A stretch of 64,000 bases of DNA from Streptomyces sp. Ru62. Lineage in GTDB: Bacteria > Actinomycetota > Actinomycetes > Streptomycetales > Streptomycetaceae. Below the pieces are notes generated by a model, which made no database searches, was not told the origin of the DNA, and saw nothing but the letters and a program-made list of their open reading frames with translations. Positions 25,390-34,855 of the stretch are shown piece after piece (position 1 is the first letter of the stretch; every line of letters starts with the position of its first letter). Where the stretch lies: positions 62,001 through 126,000 of the forward strand of contig NZ_PQSU01000019.1 in assembly GCF_002920615.1 (NCBI RefSeq). The letters run 5' to 3'. Made by a program: the position numbers and the translations under genes.

Positions 25390-26316
25390 ATGAGTGAGCC
25401 CAGACGCGTGACCTTCGGTCTCAAGACCACACCCATGCACGTCGAGTACGACGACATCCTCCGGGTGTGGCTGGAGGCCGACGAGATACCGGAGATCGAA
25501 CACGCCTGGCTGTGGGACCACATGCTGCCGCTGGCGGGACCGAAGGACGGGAAGATCTACGAGGGCTGGACGCTGCTGGCCGCGCTGGCCGCGCAGACCC
25601 GGCGCCTCCGGCTGGGGCTCCTGGTCACCAGCAACCGCATCCGCCGGCCGGCCGTCCTCGGGAAGATCGCGACCACGGTCGACGTGGTGTCCCGGGGCCG
25701 GCTGGTCATGGGACTCGGGGTGGGCGGTACGCACCAGCCCGCGGGCGCCGGCGGCGTCGCCGGTGACAACCCGGCGATCGCCGAGTACGAGGCGTACGGT
25801 CTCACCCTCGTGCCGCCCGCCGAGGGCATCGCGCGCCTGGAGGAGACGATCACCATCCTCAAGCGCATGTGGACCGAGAAGGAGTTCGACTTCGAGGGCC
25901 GCTACTACAGGCTGAAGGGGAACCGCAACGAGCCGAAGCCCGTGCAGCCCTCGGGCCCGCCCCTGCTCATCGGCGGCTGGGGCAACCGGACGCTGCGGCT
26001 GGTGGCGGAACACGCCGACATCTGGAACATCCCCGGCCCGCCGCACAATCAGCTCGACCGCATCACCGACCGCGCCCGGGTGCTCGACGAGCACTGTGCG
26101 GCCATCGGCCGGGATCCGTCCGAGATCAGCAGGTCGGTGCAGGTCGTCATCTCCTACGACGACATCGCGGCGTCCCGCCGGACCGTGCTGGAACTCGTCC
26201 ACGCCGGTCTCGACCACATCGTCCTGAGCCTGCCGCGCGGCTACCCGCAGGGCGTGGCCCGGTGGCTGACGGAGGAGATCATCAAGCCGGTACGGGCGGA
26301 GCTCCCCGCGCCCTGA
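25390..26316 (+). CDS. LLM-class (luciferase-like) F420- or flavin-dependent oxidoreductase
   Basis: 308 residues, TIM-barrel luciferase-like family: AWLWDHMLPLAG near the N-terminus, LRLGLLVTSNRIRRPAVLGKIA condensed, VDVVSRGRLVMGLGVGG, then PLLIGGWGNRTLRLVAEHADIWN. The spacing is that of actinobacterial F420-dependent reductases rather than FMN luciferases, but cofactor choice cannot be read from sequence with certainty. The start ATG follows AAGGACG. It stands between the defence island and the peptide cluster, and its 526-base distance from the latter argues against being part of it. Confidence 0.85.
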   Translation: MSEPRRVTFGLKTTPMHVEYDDILRVWLEADEIPEIEHAWLWDHMLPLAGPKDGKIYEGWTLLAALAAQTRRLRLGLLVTSNRIRRPAVLGKIATTVDVVSRGRLVMGLGVGGTHQPAGAGGVAGDNPAIAEYEAYGLTLVPPAEGIARLEETITILKRMWTEKEFDFEGRYYRLKGNRNEPKPVQPSGPPLLIGGWGNRTLRLVAEHADIWNIPGPPHNQLDRITDRARVLDEHCAAIGRDPSEISRSVQVVISYDDIAASRRTVLELVHAGLDHIVLSLPRGYPQGVARWLTEEIIKPVRAELPAP

Positions 26317-26842
26317 CGCCACGTCGTGCGGGGCCCGGCCCACTCGGCAGGGCGGCCCCCGGACGGACCGTCTGAAGGGCGGGCGACCAGGGACACCGGG
26401 TTCCGGTGGCTCCGGTCACCACACGCCGCTGAACGGCGAGTCGGATCCGTGCCGCCGCCAGGCCGTGCCACCGGTCGTCCTCGCCGGTCACGGCGGAGGT
26501 CCCGCGCCCACGAAGTCGGTCGCGTGCCCCTTTAACAAGACCCCGCCCCGGTGCCCGGCAGGACCCGGGTGTACGCGGGTCACCGGACCACGGGGCATTC
26601 CCCGGCGGCGCCCTTTGAGGATGCGTAGGCGATTCGGGGGCGCCGCCGTTCGGGTGAGGCGTGGTGGGGGCCGCTCCGCGCGGAAACCAAGGAATAAAGA
26701 GCCGTCGGCGTCTTCCGGGCGGAACGAATGGGCCGATGCGAAGTGGCAGCCTGCTGTCCACCTCGCCAGACTGAAACCGATGGTTCCTGATCAGGAACCG
26801 TCCGGCCGGCCATTGGCGATCCATACGTCCTCAGGAGATGTA
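26317..26842. other. 526-base intergenic region ahead of the peptide cluster
   Basis: No convincing gene was seen. The segment is less GC-rich near 26690-26720 (GGAATAAAGAG) and holds the 18-bp palindrome at 26782-26799. The Shine-Dalgarno site AGGAG of the carrier/Pls-like gene lies at about 26833. The length and the palindrome suggest the main regulated promoter of the peptide cluster. Confidence 0.6.
26782..26799. promoter_or_regulatory. 18-bp perfect palindrome, candidate operator of the peptide cluster
   Basis: GGTTCCTGATCAGGAACC reads identically on both strands and lies 43 bases upstream of the ATG at 26843. No second copy was noticed elsewhere in the cluster, and no regulator gene is present inside it, so a regulator encoded elsewhere is implied. 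Confidence 0.6.
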
Positions 26843-29416
26843 ATGGTGGAGCAGTCCTCCGAGGTCCCCATATCCCGGCCCCCCGAACCCGCCGTCACCC
26901 TGAGCGACATGGGGTCCGACAGGGTACGGACCGAGCGGAAACTCGCGGAAACACTGGCCGAGGTCACCGGCTGCGACGACGTTCCGGCCGAAAGTAACTT
27001 CTTCACCGACCTCGGCGCGAATTCCCTGGTGATGGCCCAGTTCTGCGCGCGGCTGCGGAAAAACCCGGATCTCCCGTCGCCGTCCATGCGGGACATCTAC
27101 CGGCACCCCACGATTCGGAGTCTGACGGCGGCCCTCATGCAAGCCGCGCTCGATACGGCGGTGCCCTCACCGGTACCCACGCGGTCCCCCGCTCCGGTGA
27201 CGCGCGCGCACCCCGCCCACCATCTGCTGTGCGGGACGGCCCAGCTGCTGATCTTCCTCGTCTATTCCCTCGTCTGGGGATTCGTCACCGCCCGGGGGTA
27301 CGAGTGGGTCGCCGCCGGTTCCGGATTCGTCGGCATCTATGTGCGGTCGGTGCTGTTCGGCGGCATCGGTTTCCTCGCCCTGTGCATATTTCCGGTCACC
27401 GCGAAATGGCTGCTCGTCGGCCGCTGGAAACCCGGCGATTTTCCGATCTGGGGGGCGGCTTATCTGCGCTTCTGGTTCGTGAAGGTCCTGCTGCACGCGA
27501 ATCCGATGGTGTTCTTCGTCGGGACCCCGCTGTACGTGCTGTACCTGCGGGCGCTGGGCGCGCGGATCGGCAAGGGTGTCACGATCCTCTCCCGCTCCGT
27601 CCCGGTCTGCACCGACCTGCTGACGATCGGCGCCGGGACGGTGATCCGCAAGGACGCGTTCCTCCTCTGCTACCGGGCCCACGCGGGCCGGATCCAGACC
27701 GGCCGGGTCACGCTGGGCCGGGACGTGTACGTCGGCGAGAAGACCGTCCTGGACATCGACACCTCGCTGGGCGACGGAGCCCAACTGGGCCATTCCTCCG
27801 CGCTGCACAGCGGCCAGGCGGTGCCGGACGGCGAGCGCTGGCACGGCTCCCCGGCGGAGCCCGCCCAGGTCGACTACCTGCGGGTCCCGCCGGCCAGGTG
27901 CGGCACCGCGCGCCGGGTCTGGTTCGGTGGCCTCACGCTGTTCCAGACGATCTTCCTGTACCTGCCGCTCACCCTCGGCGGCGTGTACATGCTGTTCACC
28001 GAGGTCCCGGCGATCGGCAAGCGGCTCGATCCGCAGACGGCGGTGCTGACCCGGCCGGAACTGATCCCGGACGCGCTCGTCGTCTCGCTCGCCCTGTTCT
28101 CCGGCTTCCTCGTCCTGGGCGTCGTCGTCCTGTACACCGTTCCCCGCCTGCTGGGTCTGTTGGTGAAACCCGACCGGGTGTATCCGCTGTACGGATTCCA
28201 CTACACGCTGCACCGGACGGCGGCGCGCATGACGAACATCAAGTTCTTCGCCTGGCTTTTCGGCGACAGCTCGTACATCGTGCATTATCTGCGCGGGCTC
28301 GGTTACGACCTGTCACGGGTGGAGCAGACCGGCTCGAATTTCGGCACCGAGATGCAGCACGAGACGCCTTTCATGGTCAAGGTCGGCAGCGGAACGATGG
28401 TGGCCGACGGACTCTCCGTCATCAACGCCGACTATTCCAGTACGTCCTTCCGCGTGTCCCGGGTGGAGATCGGAGCGCGTAATTTCCTGGGGAACAACAT
28501 TGCCTATCCCGTGGGCGGCAGGACGGGTGAGAACTGCCTTCTCGCCACCAAGGTGATGATTCCTCTCGACGGCGAGGTACGGGAAGGCGTGGGCCTGCTC
28601 GGTTCGCCGTGTTTCGAGATTCCCCGCTCGGTGGACCGGGACGCCCGGTTCGACCATCTGCGGGAAGGCGACGAACTGCGCCGCCACCTCAGTTCGAAGA
28701 ACCGCTACAACCTGCGCTCGATGGCCCTGATGCTGTGCATGCGCTGGTTCCTCGTCTTCGCGCTCACCCTGTTCGGACTCGCCTCCGTGGACTTGTACGG
28801 CGTGGCCGGTCACGTCGTGATCGCCCTGTATCTGGCCATGACGCTCGCGTTCTCCACCGGCTATTACGTCCTCGTGGAACGCTGCCTGACGAGGTTCCGC
28901 CCGCTCACCCCCCAACTGTGTTCCATCTACCACCCGATTTTCTGGTGGCACGAGCGCGTGTGGAAAATGCCGAGCCAATATCTCAACATCTTCAACGGGA
29001 CTCCTTTCAAGGCCCTGGTCTGGCGACTCCTGGGAGTGCGCATCGGCCGGCGGGTGTTCGACGACGGCTGCTACATCACCGAACGCACCCTGGCCACCAT
29101 CGGCGACGACTGCACCCTCAACGCGGGGAGCAAGATCCAGTGCCACTCCCAGGAGGACGGCACGTTCAAGTCCGACCGCAGCACGCTGGGCGCCGGCTGC
29201 ACGCTGGGCGTCGGCGCCCATGTGCACTACGGCGTGACCATGGGCGACGGCTCGGTGCTGGCACCCGATTCCTTCCTCATGAAGGGCGAGGAAGTCCCCC
29301 CGAACGCTCAGTGGGGCGGCAACCCGGCCGTGGACATGCCCGGGGCCGGCGACCGGCCCGGCGCCGCGGCCCGGGCCCTGGAAGCAACCGACGCCCCCGC
29401 GTCCGTCACTAGGTGA
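26843..29416 (+). CDS. Stand-alone carrier protein fused to Pls-type six-TM terminal domain (TIGR02353-like)
   Basis: 857 residues. A peptidyl carrier domain spans about 28-105 with the phosphopantetheine Ser61 in DLGANS. The rest follows the poly-lysine-synthetase terminal domain: TM pair (about 128-190), soluble module 1 with hexapeptide-like turns (RIGKGVTILS, IGAGTVIRKDAF), TM pair (about 360-440), module 2 (FGTEMQHETPFMVKVGSGTM), TM pair (about 635-690), module 3 (RIGRRVFDDGCYITERTLAT, IGDDCTLNAGSKIQCHSQ). In Pls and PosA proteins an adenylation domain precedes this; here it is absent, so the enzyme must be charged in trans, probably by the next protein. The modules join amino acids iteratively at the membrane. 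AGGAG precedes the start. Confidence 0.85.
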   Translation: MVEQSSEVPISRPPEPAVTLSDMGSDRVRTERKLAETLAEVTGCDDVPAESNFFTDLGANSLVMAQFCARLRKNPDLPSPSMRDIYRHPTIRSLTAALMQAALDTAVPSPVPTRSPAPVTRAHPAHHLLCGTAQLLIFLVYSLVWGFVTARGYEWVAAGSGFVGIYVRSVLFGGIGFLALCIFPVTAKWLLVGRWKPGDFPIWGAAYLRFWFVKVLLHANPMVFFVGTPLYVLYLRALGARIGKGVTILSRSVPVCTDLLTIGAGTVIRKDAFLLCYRAHAGRIQTGRVTLGRDVYVGEKTVLDIDTSLGDGAQLGHSSALHSGQAVPDGERWHGSPAEPAQVDYLRVPPARCGTARRVWFGGLTLFQTIFLYLPLTLGGVYMLFTEVPAIGKRLDPQTAVLTRPELIPDALVVSLALFSGFLVLGVVVLYTVPRLLGLLVKPDRVYPLYGFHYTLHRTAARMTNIKFFAWLFGDSSYIVHYLRGLGYDLSRVEQTGSNFGTEMQHETPFMVKVGSGTMVADGLSVINADYSSTSFRVSRVEIGARNFLGNNIAYPVGGRTGENCLLATKVMIPLDGEVREGVGLLGSPCFEIPRSVDRDARFDHLREGDELRRHLSSKNRYNLRSMALMLCMRWFLVFALTLFGLASVDLYGVAGHVVIALYLAMTLAFSTGYYVLVERCLTRFRPLTPQLCSIYHPIFWWHERVWKMPSQYLNIFNGTPFKALVWRLLGVRIGRRVFDDGCYITERTLATIGDDCTLNAGSKIQCHSQEDGTFKSDRSTLGAGCTLGVGAHVHYGVTMGDGSVLAPDSFLMKGEEVPPNAQWGGNPAVDMPGAGDRPGAAARALEATDAPASVTR

Positions 29417-29429
29417 GGAAGGCCATTCG

Positions 29430-32400
29430 ATGGGAACGCGCGTGGAAGCGGTGGAGGCGGTGGAAGCGGACCGGGAGTTCTGGAGCCGTGTGCTGACCGC
29501 GGGCGGCAGCACCGCCGTGCCGCGGTGGGTCCGGGAGCCGGTTCCGGGAGCGTCGGAGCTGGAGACGCCGGTCCCGGACGACGTGGTGACCTCGGTGCGC
29601 GCGCTGGTGCGGCGGTCGGGACTGCCGCTGAGCGCGCTGCTGCTGGCGGCGCACGCCAAGGTGCTGGCCGCGCTGTCCGGCGAGCGCGAGGTGGTCACGG
29701 GGTACGCCGCCGGAGTGCGCGGCGAGCCGCTGCCGTGCCGGCTGACCGTGCCCCCGGGGTCCTGGCGGGCCCTGGTGTCGGCCGCCGAGCGCGCCGAGGC
29801 GGAGGTGCTCGCGCACCGGGAGTTCCCGGTGCCGGAACTGCGGCGGGAGCTGGGGGTGACCGAGCCGTCGTACGAGGTCGTGTTCGGCCCCATGGACGCC
29901 GAGGACGAGCACGCCGACGACGGTGTCCTGCACGTGCGCTGGTGCGACCGGGGTGGCCGGCTGATGCTGCGCGTGCGGTACCGCACGGACGTGCTGGACG
30001 CCGAGAGCGCGGACCGTATCGGCGGCTACCACCTGAAGGCGCTGCGGCTGCTGGCGGCCGATCCGGACGCCGACCACACGCAGCAGAGCCTGCTGTCGGC
30101 CGTGGAGGTCCGGGAGCAGTTGGAAGGGCTGGCCGGGCCGCACCGGGCGCTGCCGGACGCACGCGCGCACGAGTTGTTCGAGCAGCGGGTGCGGGCGCAT
30201 CCGCGGGCGGTGGCCGCGGTGCACGGCGAGCGGCAGTGGACGTACGGCGAGCTGAACGCGCGGGCCAACCGGCTGGCGCGGGCACTGCTGGCCCGCGGGG
30301 TGGGCCGGGAGGACGTGGTCGCCGTCGTCACCGAACGGAACCTGGACTGGCTGGCGGCGACGCTGGCGGTGTTCAAGGCGGGCGGGGCGTACCTGCCGAT
30401 CGAGCCGCACTTCCCGGCCGGCCGTATCGCGGCGACGCTGTCGCGGGCGGGGTGCCGGCTGGTGCTCACCGAGTCCGGCAGTACCGGGACCCTCGACCAG
30501 GCGCTGGCCACCGTACCGGACGCCGAGAAGCTGCTGGTGGAGACGGCGTACGCGGAACCGCACGCCGACGACGACCTCGGGGTGCGGGTCGAGCCCGGTC
30601 AGCTCGCCTACATCTTCTTCACCTCCGGCTCCACCGGCGAGCCGAAGGGCGCGATGTGCGAGCACGCGGGCCTGCTCAACCACCTGTTCGCCAAGATCGA
30701 CGACCTGGGGCTCGCCGAGGGGTCCGTGGTGGCGCAGACCGCCCCGCAGTGCTTCGACATCTCCCTGTGGCAGCTCGTGTCCGCGCTGCTGGTCGGCGGG
30801 CGGACCCTGCTGATCGGCCAGGACGTGGTCGTGGACGTGGAGCGGTTCGTCGACACGCTGGTGCGGGGCCGGGTCGCCGTGACCCAGCTCGTGCCCTCCT
30901 ACCTGGAGGTCGTGGTCTCGTACCTGGAACAGCGCCCGCGGGAGCTGCCGGACCTGCGGTGGGTGTCGGTGACCGGTGAGGCGCTTAAGCGGGAGCTGGC
31001 GCAGCGCTGGTTCGCGCTCCAGCCGGGCATCAGGCTGCTCAACGCCTACGGGCTGACGGAGACCTCGGACGACACCAACCACGAGGTCCTGGACGGCGTA
31101 CCCGATCGGGTGCTGCTGGGGCGCGCGGTCAACAACGTGCGCGTGTACGTCGTGGACGAGCAGCTCGCGCTGGTGCCCCTGGGCGCTCCCGGGCTGATCG
31201 CGTTCTCCGGGGTCTGTGTGGGCCGGGGGTACGTCAACGACCCCGAGCGGACCCGGGAGGCCTACCGGACGGACCCGTACCGGCCCGGGGAGCGGCTGTA
31301 CCTGGGCGGCGACTGGGGGCGCTGGCACCCCGGCGGCAAGCTGGAGTTCCTCGGCCGCCGGGACAGCCAGGTCAAGATCCGAGGCTTCCGGATCGAGATC
31401 GGCGAGATCGAGAACACCCTGCTGCGGGTGGACGGGGTACGGGACGGTGCGGTGGTCGTCGTCGAGCGGGGCGGCGGGAACACCCAGCTGATCGCCTTCC
31501 ACTCCGGCCGGCGTCACGAGCCGGACGTACTGCGCGAGGCCCTCGCGGCGGCGCTGCCCGCCTACATGGTCCCGGCGGCCTTCCACTGGCGGGAGAGCCT
31601 GCCGCTGACCGCCAACGGCAAGATCGACCGCAAGGCGCTGACCGCGGAGGCCGCGCGGACGGGCGCCGGACCCGACGCGGCGGACAGCGCGGACCGGGAC
31701 GCGTTCAGCCCGACCGAGCGGCGGCTGGCGGCGGCCTGGGCCGAACTGCTGGGGGTGCCCGAGCACCGGATCGGCCGGACGGACCACTTCTTCGACTCGG
31801 GCGGCACCTCCCTGTCGGCCGTCAAGCTCAGCATCGCGCTCGACCGCGCGGTCTCCCTGCGGGACATCACCCGGCACCCCGTGCTCGCCGATCTGGCCAG
31901 GCTCCTCGACGGCGCCGCCCGGCAGCGCCCGGAGCTGCTCCAGCCCCTGTCGGACTCGGACGGCGCCCCGGAATGCGCGCTGGTCTGCTTCCCGTACGCG
32001 GGCGGCAACGCGGTCAACTACCGGCCGATGGCGGCCGCGCTGGCGGGCAGTGGTCTCGCGGTCCTCGCGGTGGACCTGCCGGGCCACGACCTGGCGGCGC
32101 ACCGGGAGCCGTTCGCGTCGATCGAGGACGTCGCGGCCCAGGTCGCCGACGAGATCACGGCACGCGGCCTGACCCGGGTCATGCTGTGGGGCCACTCCTC
32201 GGGCGCCGCACCGGCCCTGGAGACGGCAAGGACGCTCCAGGAGCGCGGTGTGCGGGTCACGCGGGTGTTCCTCGGGGCGCAGCTGCTCGGCACGGCCGAG
32301 GACCGCGGTGCCGCCGTCGCCGAGCTGACGGGCCTGAGCGACGCGGAGATCGCGGCGCGGCTGACCGCGGACAGCGGCTACACCGAGCTCGCCGAACTGA

Positions 32401-32705
32401 ACGCGCGGCACGCCGAGCACATCGGTGCCGCCTACCGGCACGACTGCGTGTCCGCCCACCGCTACTTCCAGGCGGTCCTGCACGCCCCGCCGCCGGTGAA
32501 GCTGGCCGCGCCGGTCTCGGTAGTGGTCGCCGCCGACGACCCGCACACCGCCGGCCACGCCGACCACCACCGCGACTGGCTGCTCCTGGCCGAGCACGTG
32601 GACCTGCACGAACTGGCCGACGGGGGCCACTACTTCCTCCGCACCCGCCCGGCCGAGGCCGCGCACGCCGTTCTGAGCGCGGCCGTCCCCCTGGCCTCCA
32701 CCTGA
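29430..32705 (+). CDS. NRPS: C-terminal half condensation domain, adenylation, carrier, thioesterase
   Basis: 1091 residues. Residues 1-210 match only the C-terminal half of a condensation domain and lack HHxxxDG. The A domain (about 245-770) has FFTSGSTGEPKGA near 394, RDSQVKIRGFRIE and PLTANGKIDRK. Aligned by eye to GrsA, the pocket reads D-I-W-Q-S-T-A-D-D-K; the two acidic residues at 330/331 suit a short amino side chain such as Dap. The carrier has FFDSGGTSLSA (Ser near 793). The thioesterase has GHSSG (near 922) and a final GGHYF. It may load Dap on its own carrier and on the free-standing carrier of the upstream protein. Start ATG after GAGGAAGG, 13 bases from the upstream stop. Confidence 0.88.
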   Translation: MGTRVEAVEAVEADREFWSRVLTAGGSTAVPRWVREPVPGASELETPVPDDVVTSVRALVRRSGLPLSALLLAAHAKVLAALSGEREVVTGYAAGVRGEPLPCRLTVPPGSWRALVSAAERAEAEVLAHREFPVPELRRELGVTEPSYEVVFGPMDAEDEHADDGVLHVRWCDRGGRLMLRVRYRTDVLDAESADRIGGYHLKALRLLAADPDADHTQQSLLSAVEVREQLEGLAGPHRALPDARAHELFEQRVRAHPRAVAAVHGERQWTYGELNARANRLARALLARGVGREDVVAVVTERNLDWLAATLAVFKAGGAYLPIEPHFPAGRIAATLSRAGCRLVLTESGSTGTLDQALATVPDAEKLLVETAYAEPHADDDLGVRVEPGQLAYIFFTSGSTGEPKGAMCEHAGLLNHLFAKIDDLGLAEGSVVAQTAPQCFDISLWQLVSALLVGGRTLLIGQDVVVDVERFVDTLVRGRVAVTQLVPSYLEVVVSYLEQRPRELPDLRWVSVTGEALKRELAQRWFALQPGIRLLNAYGLTETSDDTNHEVLDGVPDRVLLGRAVNNVRVYVVDEQLALVPLGAPGLIAFSGVCVGRGYVNDPERTREAYRTDPYRPGERLYLGGDWGRWHPGGKLEFLGRRDSQVKIRGFRIEIGEIENTLLRVDGVRDGAVVVVERGGGNTQLIAFHSGRRHEPDVLREALAAALPAYMVPAAFHWRESLPLTANGKIDRKALTAEAARTGAGPDAADSADRDAFSPTERRLAAAWAELLGVPEHRIGRTDHFFDSGGTSLSAVKLSIALDRAVSLRDITRHPVLADLARLLDGAARQRPELLQPLSDSDGAPECALVCFPYAGGNAVNYRPMAAALAGSGLAVLAVDLPGHDLAAHREPFASIEDVAAQVADEITARGLTRVMLWGHSSGAAPALETARTLQERGVRVTRVFLGAQLLGTAEDRGAAVAELTGLSDAEIAARLTADSGYTELAELNARHAEHIGAAYRHDCVSAHRYFQAVLHAPPPVKLAAPVSVVVAADDPHTAGHADHHRDWLLLAEHVDLHELADGGHYFLRTRPAEAAHAVLSAAVPLAST

Positions 32706-32746
32706 CCCGTACGCCCATGCGACGGGCGACCGAAAGGAAAACCGAG

Positions 32747-33751
32747 ATGCCGTCCTCATCCCTGGCAGCACCGCTCGACGTGGAGCTGCGGCCGGACAGA
32801 CCAGCGCTGCTGCGCGTGGACCGGCCCGCCGACGTCGCGAGCTGGGCGGCCGAACACCGCGAGGCGTTGCGGGCACAGGTCACCGAGCACGGGGCGCTGC
32901 TCGTGCGCGGGCTCGGCCTGAAGGACCCGGACCAGGTCGGTGCCGTCTTCGCACGGCTGGCCGGGACGCTCATGCCGGAGCGGGAGGCCTTCGCCCCCCG
33001 CGAGGACCACGGCCACGGCCTGTACTCCTCCATGCCCTGGCCGGCCAACCAGCCGATGTGCATGCACCACGAGCTGAGTTACCCGCTTCAGGTGCCCGGC
33101 CTGCTGCTGTTCGCGTGCCTGACCGCGCCCGAACAGGGCGGGGCGACCGCGGTCGCCGACGCCGAGCAGATCCTCCGGGCCCTGCCGGCCGAGCTGACCG
33201 AGCGGTTCGAGCGGGAGGGCTGGATGCTGACCCGCAGTTACAACGAGGAGATCGGGGCGTCCCTGGCGGAGTCGTTCGGCACCGACGACCGTGCCGCGAT
33301 CGAGCAGTACTGCCGGGCCAACGCCATCGACTTCCGCTGGCAGGACGACGGGTCGCTGCGCACCGAGCAGCGCCGCTGCGCCGTCGTACGGCACCCGGTC
33401 ACCGGCCGGAAGTGCTGGTTCAACCAGATCGCATTCCTCAACGAGTGGACCCTGGCCCCGGAGGTGCGCGAGTACCTGGTGGACGAGTACGGCGCCGACA
33501 GCCTGCCGTTCAACACCCGGTACGGCGACGGCAGCCCGATCGGCGAGGACGTCGTCCAGCTGCTGAACGCCACCTACGAGGAGCACACCCGGCGCGAGCC
33601 CTGGCAGGCCGGTGACCTGATGCTCGTGGACAACATCGGCTCGGCGCACAGCCGGGAGGCGTTCACGGGCGACCGGCAGGTGCTGGTCGGCATGGCCGAG
33701 CCGCGACGCCTGGCCGACTCCTGCCCGACGGGGGAGGCGAGCCGTCGATGA
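32747..33751 (+). CDS. TauD/SyrP-like Fe(II)/2-oxoglutarate oxygenase
   Basis: 334 residues. The iron motif is MHHELSY (H-x-E, as in SyrP-type hydroxylases) with the distal His in NIGSAHSREAF; the Arg for 2-oxoglutarate is in the tail (DRQVLVGMAEPRR). SyrP-like enzymes hydroxylate carrier-bound amino acids at the beta carbon, so a modified Dap or another residue bound to either carrier is the likely substrate. The stop overlaps the sbnB start by four bases (ATGA), which ties it to the Dap genes. AAAGGAAA precedes the ATG at 32747. Confidence 0.86.
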   Translation: MPSSSLAAPLDVELRPDRPALLRVDRPADVASWAAEHREALRAQVTEHGALLVRGLGLKDPDQVGAVFARLAGTLMPEREAFAPREDHGHGLYSSMPWPANQPMCMHHELSYPLQVPGLLLFACLTAPEQGGATAVADAEQILRALPAELTERFEREGWMLTRSYNEEIGASLAESFGTDDRAAIEQYCRANAIDFRWQDDGSLRTEQRRCAVVRHPVTGRKCWFNQIAFLNEWTLAPEVREYLVDEYGADSLPFNTRYGDGSPIGEDVVQLLNATYEEHTRREPWQAGDLMLVDNIGSAHSREAFTGDRQVLVGMAEPRRLADSCPTGEASRR

Positions 33752-34818
33752 CCGACACGCTGTCGACCGCCACCGAGGCGGACACGCCCCACCCGGGATC
33801 GGCGCCCTCCTTCGCGGTGATCTCCGGCAGGCAGGTGGAGCAGGCCCTCGGCGGGCGCGAGCAGGAGCTCGTGGACCTGGTGGAGGCCACCTACCGGCTG
33901 CACGGTGCCGGGGACTCGGTCAACCCGCCCTCGTACTTCCTGCGCTTCCCCGACCGTCCGACGGCCCGGATCATCGCGCTCCCCGCCTCCATCGGCGGCC
34001 CCGCGCGGGTGGACGGCCTGAAGTGGATCTCCAGCTTCCCCGACAACGTGCGGACCGGGCTGCCCCGGGCGTCCGCGGTGCTGATCCTCAACGACCACGA
34101 CACGGGCTACCCGTTCGCGTGCCTGGAGAGTTCCGTCATCAGCGCCACCCGGACCGCGGCCTCCGCGGCGCTGGCGGCCGACTGGCTCAGCCGGACCCGG
34201 AGCCGCCCCCGCCGCGTCGGGTTCTTCGGCACCGGCCTGATCGCCCGGTACATCCACACGTTCCTGGCCGGTTCCGGCTGGACCTTCGACGCCGTCGGCG
34301 TGCACGACGTGTCCCCGGACAGCACCGCCGGCTTCTGCGGCTACCTGCGCCAGGCGGGCGCCACCGGTGAGGTCACCGTCCACGACAGCGCCGAGGACCT
34401 GGTCCGCTCCAGCGACCTCGTGGTCTTCGCCACCGTCGCCGGCCGGCCCCATGTCACGGCCCCCGGCTGGTTCGCCCACAACCCCCTGGTGCTGCACGTG
34501 TCGCTGCGCGACCTCGCGCCCGAGGTCCTGCTCGCCTCGGCGAACTTCGTGGACGACGTGGAGCACTGCCTGAAGGCGGACACCTCCCCGCACCTGGTCG
34601 AGCAGCGCACCGGGAACCGCGACTTCCTCAACGGGACCCTGTACGACGTGCTGCAAGGACGGGCCGCCCCGCCCCACGACCAGCCGGTGATCTTCTCGCC
34701 CTTCGGCCTGGGCGTCCTCGACCTGGCCGTCGGCAAGTACGTCTACGACCAAGTGGCCAGGGCGGGAGAACTCCGCCTCATCGACGACTTCTTCCACGAT
34801 CTGCGCCGGTACGGCTGA
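33748..34818 (+). CDS. sbnB: SbnB-like dehydrogenase of L-2,3-diaminopropionate synthesis
   Basis: 356 residues of the ornithine cyclodeaminase/mu-crystallin family. The Rossmann motif is FFGTGLIARYIH, preceded by PFACLESSVISATRTAASAA condensed and followed by VVFATVAGRPHV. In staphyloferrin B synthesis SbnB oxidises N-(1-amino-1-carboxyethyl)-glutamate to release L-Dap and 2-oxoglutarate; its partner SbnA lies just downstream. The FRFPDRPTARIIALPASIGG segment is characteristic of SbnB rather than of true ornithine cyclodeaminase. The translationally coupled start implies stoichiometric production with the oxygenase. Confidence 0.9.
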   Translation: MTDTLSTATEADTPHPGSAPSFAVISGRQVEQALGGREQELVDLVEATYRLHGAGDSVNPPSYFLRFPDRPTARIIALPASIGGPARVDGLKWISSFPDNVRTGLPRASAVLILNDHDTGYPFACLESSVISATRTAASAALAADWLSRTRSRPRRVGFFGTGLIARYIHTFLAGSGWTFDAVGVHDVSPDSTAGFCGYLRQAGATGEVTVHDSAEDLVRSSDLVVFATVAGRPHVTAPGWFAHNPLVLHVSLRDLAPEVLLASANFVDDVEHCLKADTSPHLVEQRTGNRDFLNGTLYDVLQGRAAPPHDQPVIFSPFGLGVLDLAVGKYVYDQVARAGELRLIDDFFHDLRRYG

Positions 34819-34855
34819 GGCCGTTGCCCTCAGCCCTGGGACCAGGAGGCCTGCC

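Noticed and set aside
33748-34818. Calling this gene a true ornithine cyclodeaminase
   Set aside because: The adjoining SbnA homologue and SbnB-type segments favour diaminopropionate synthesis.
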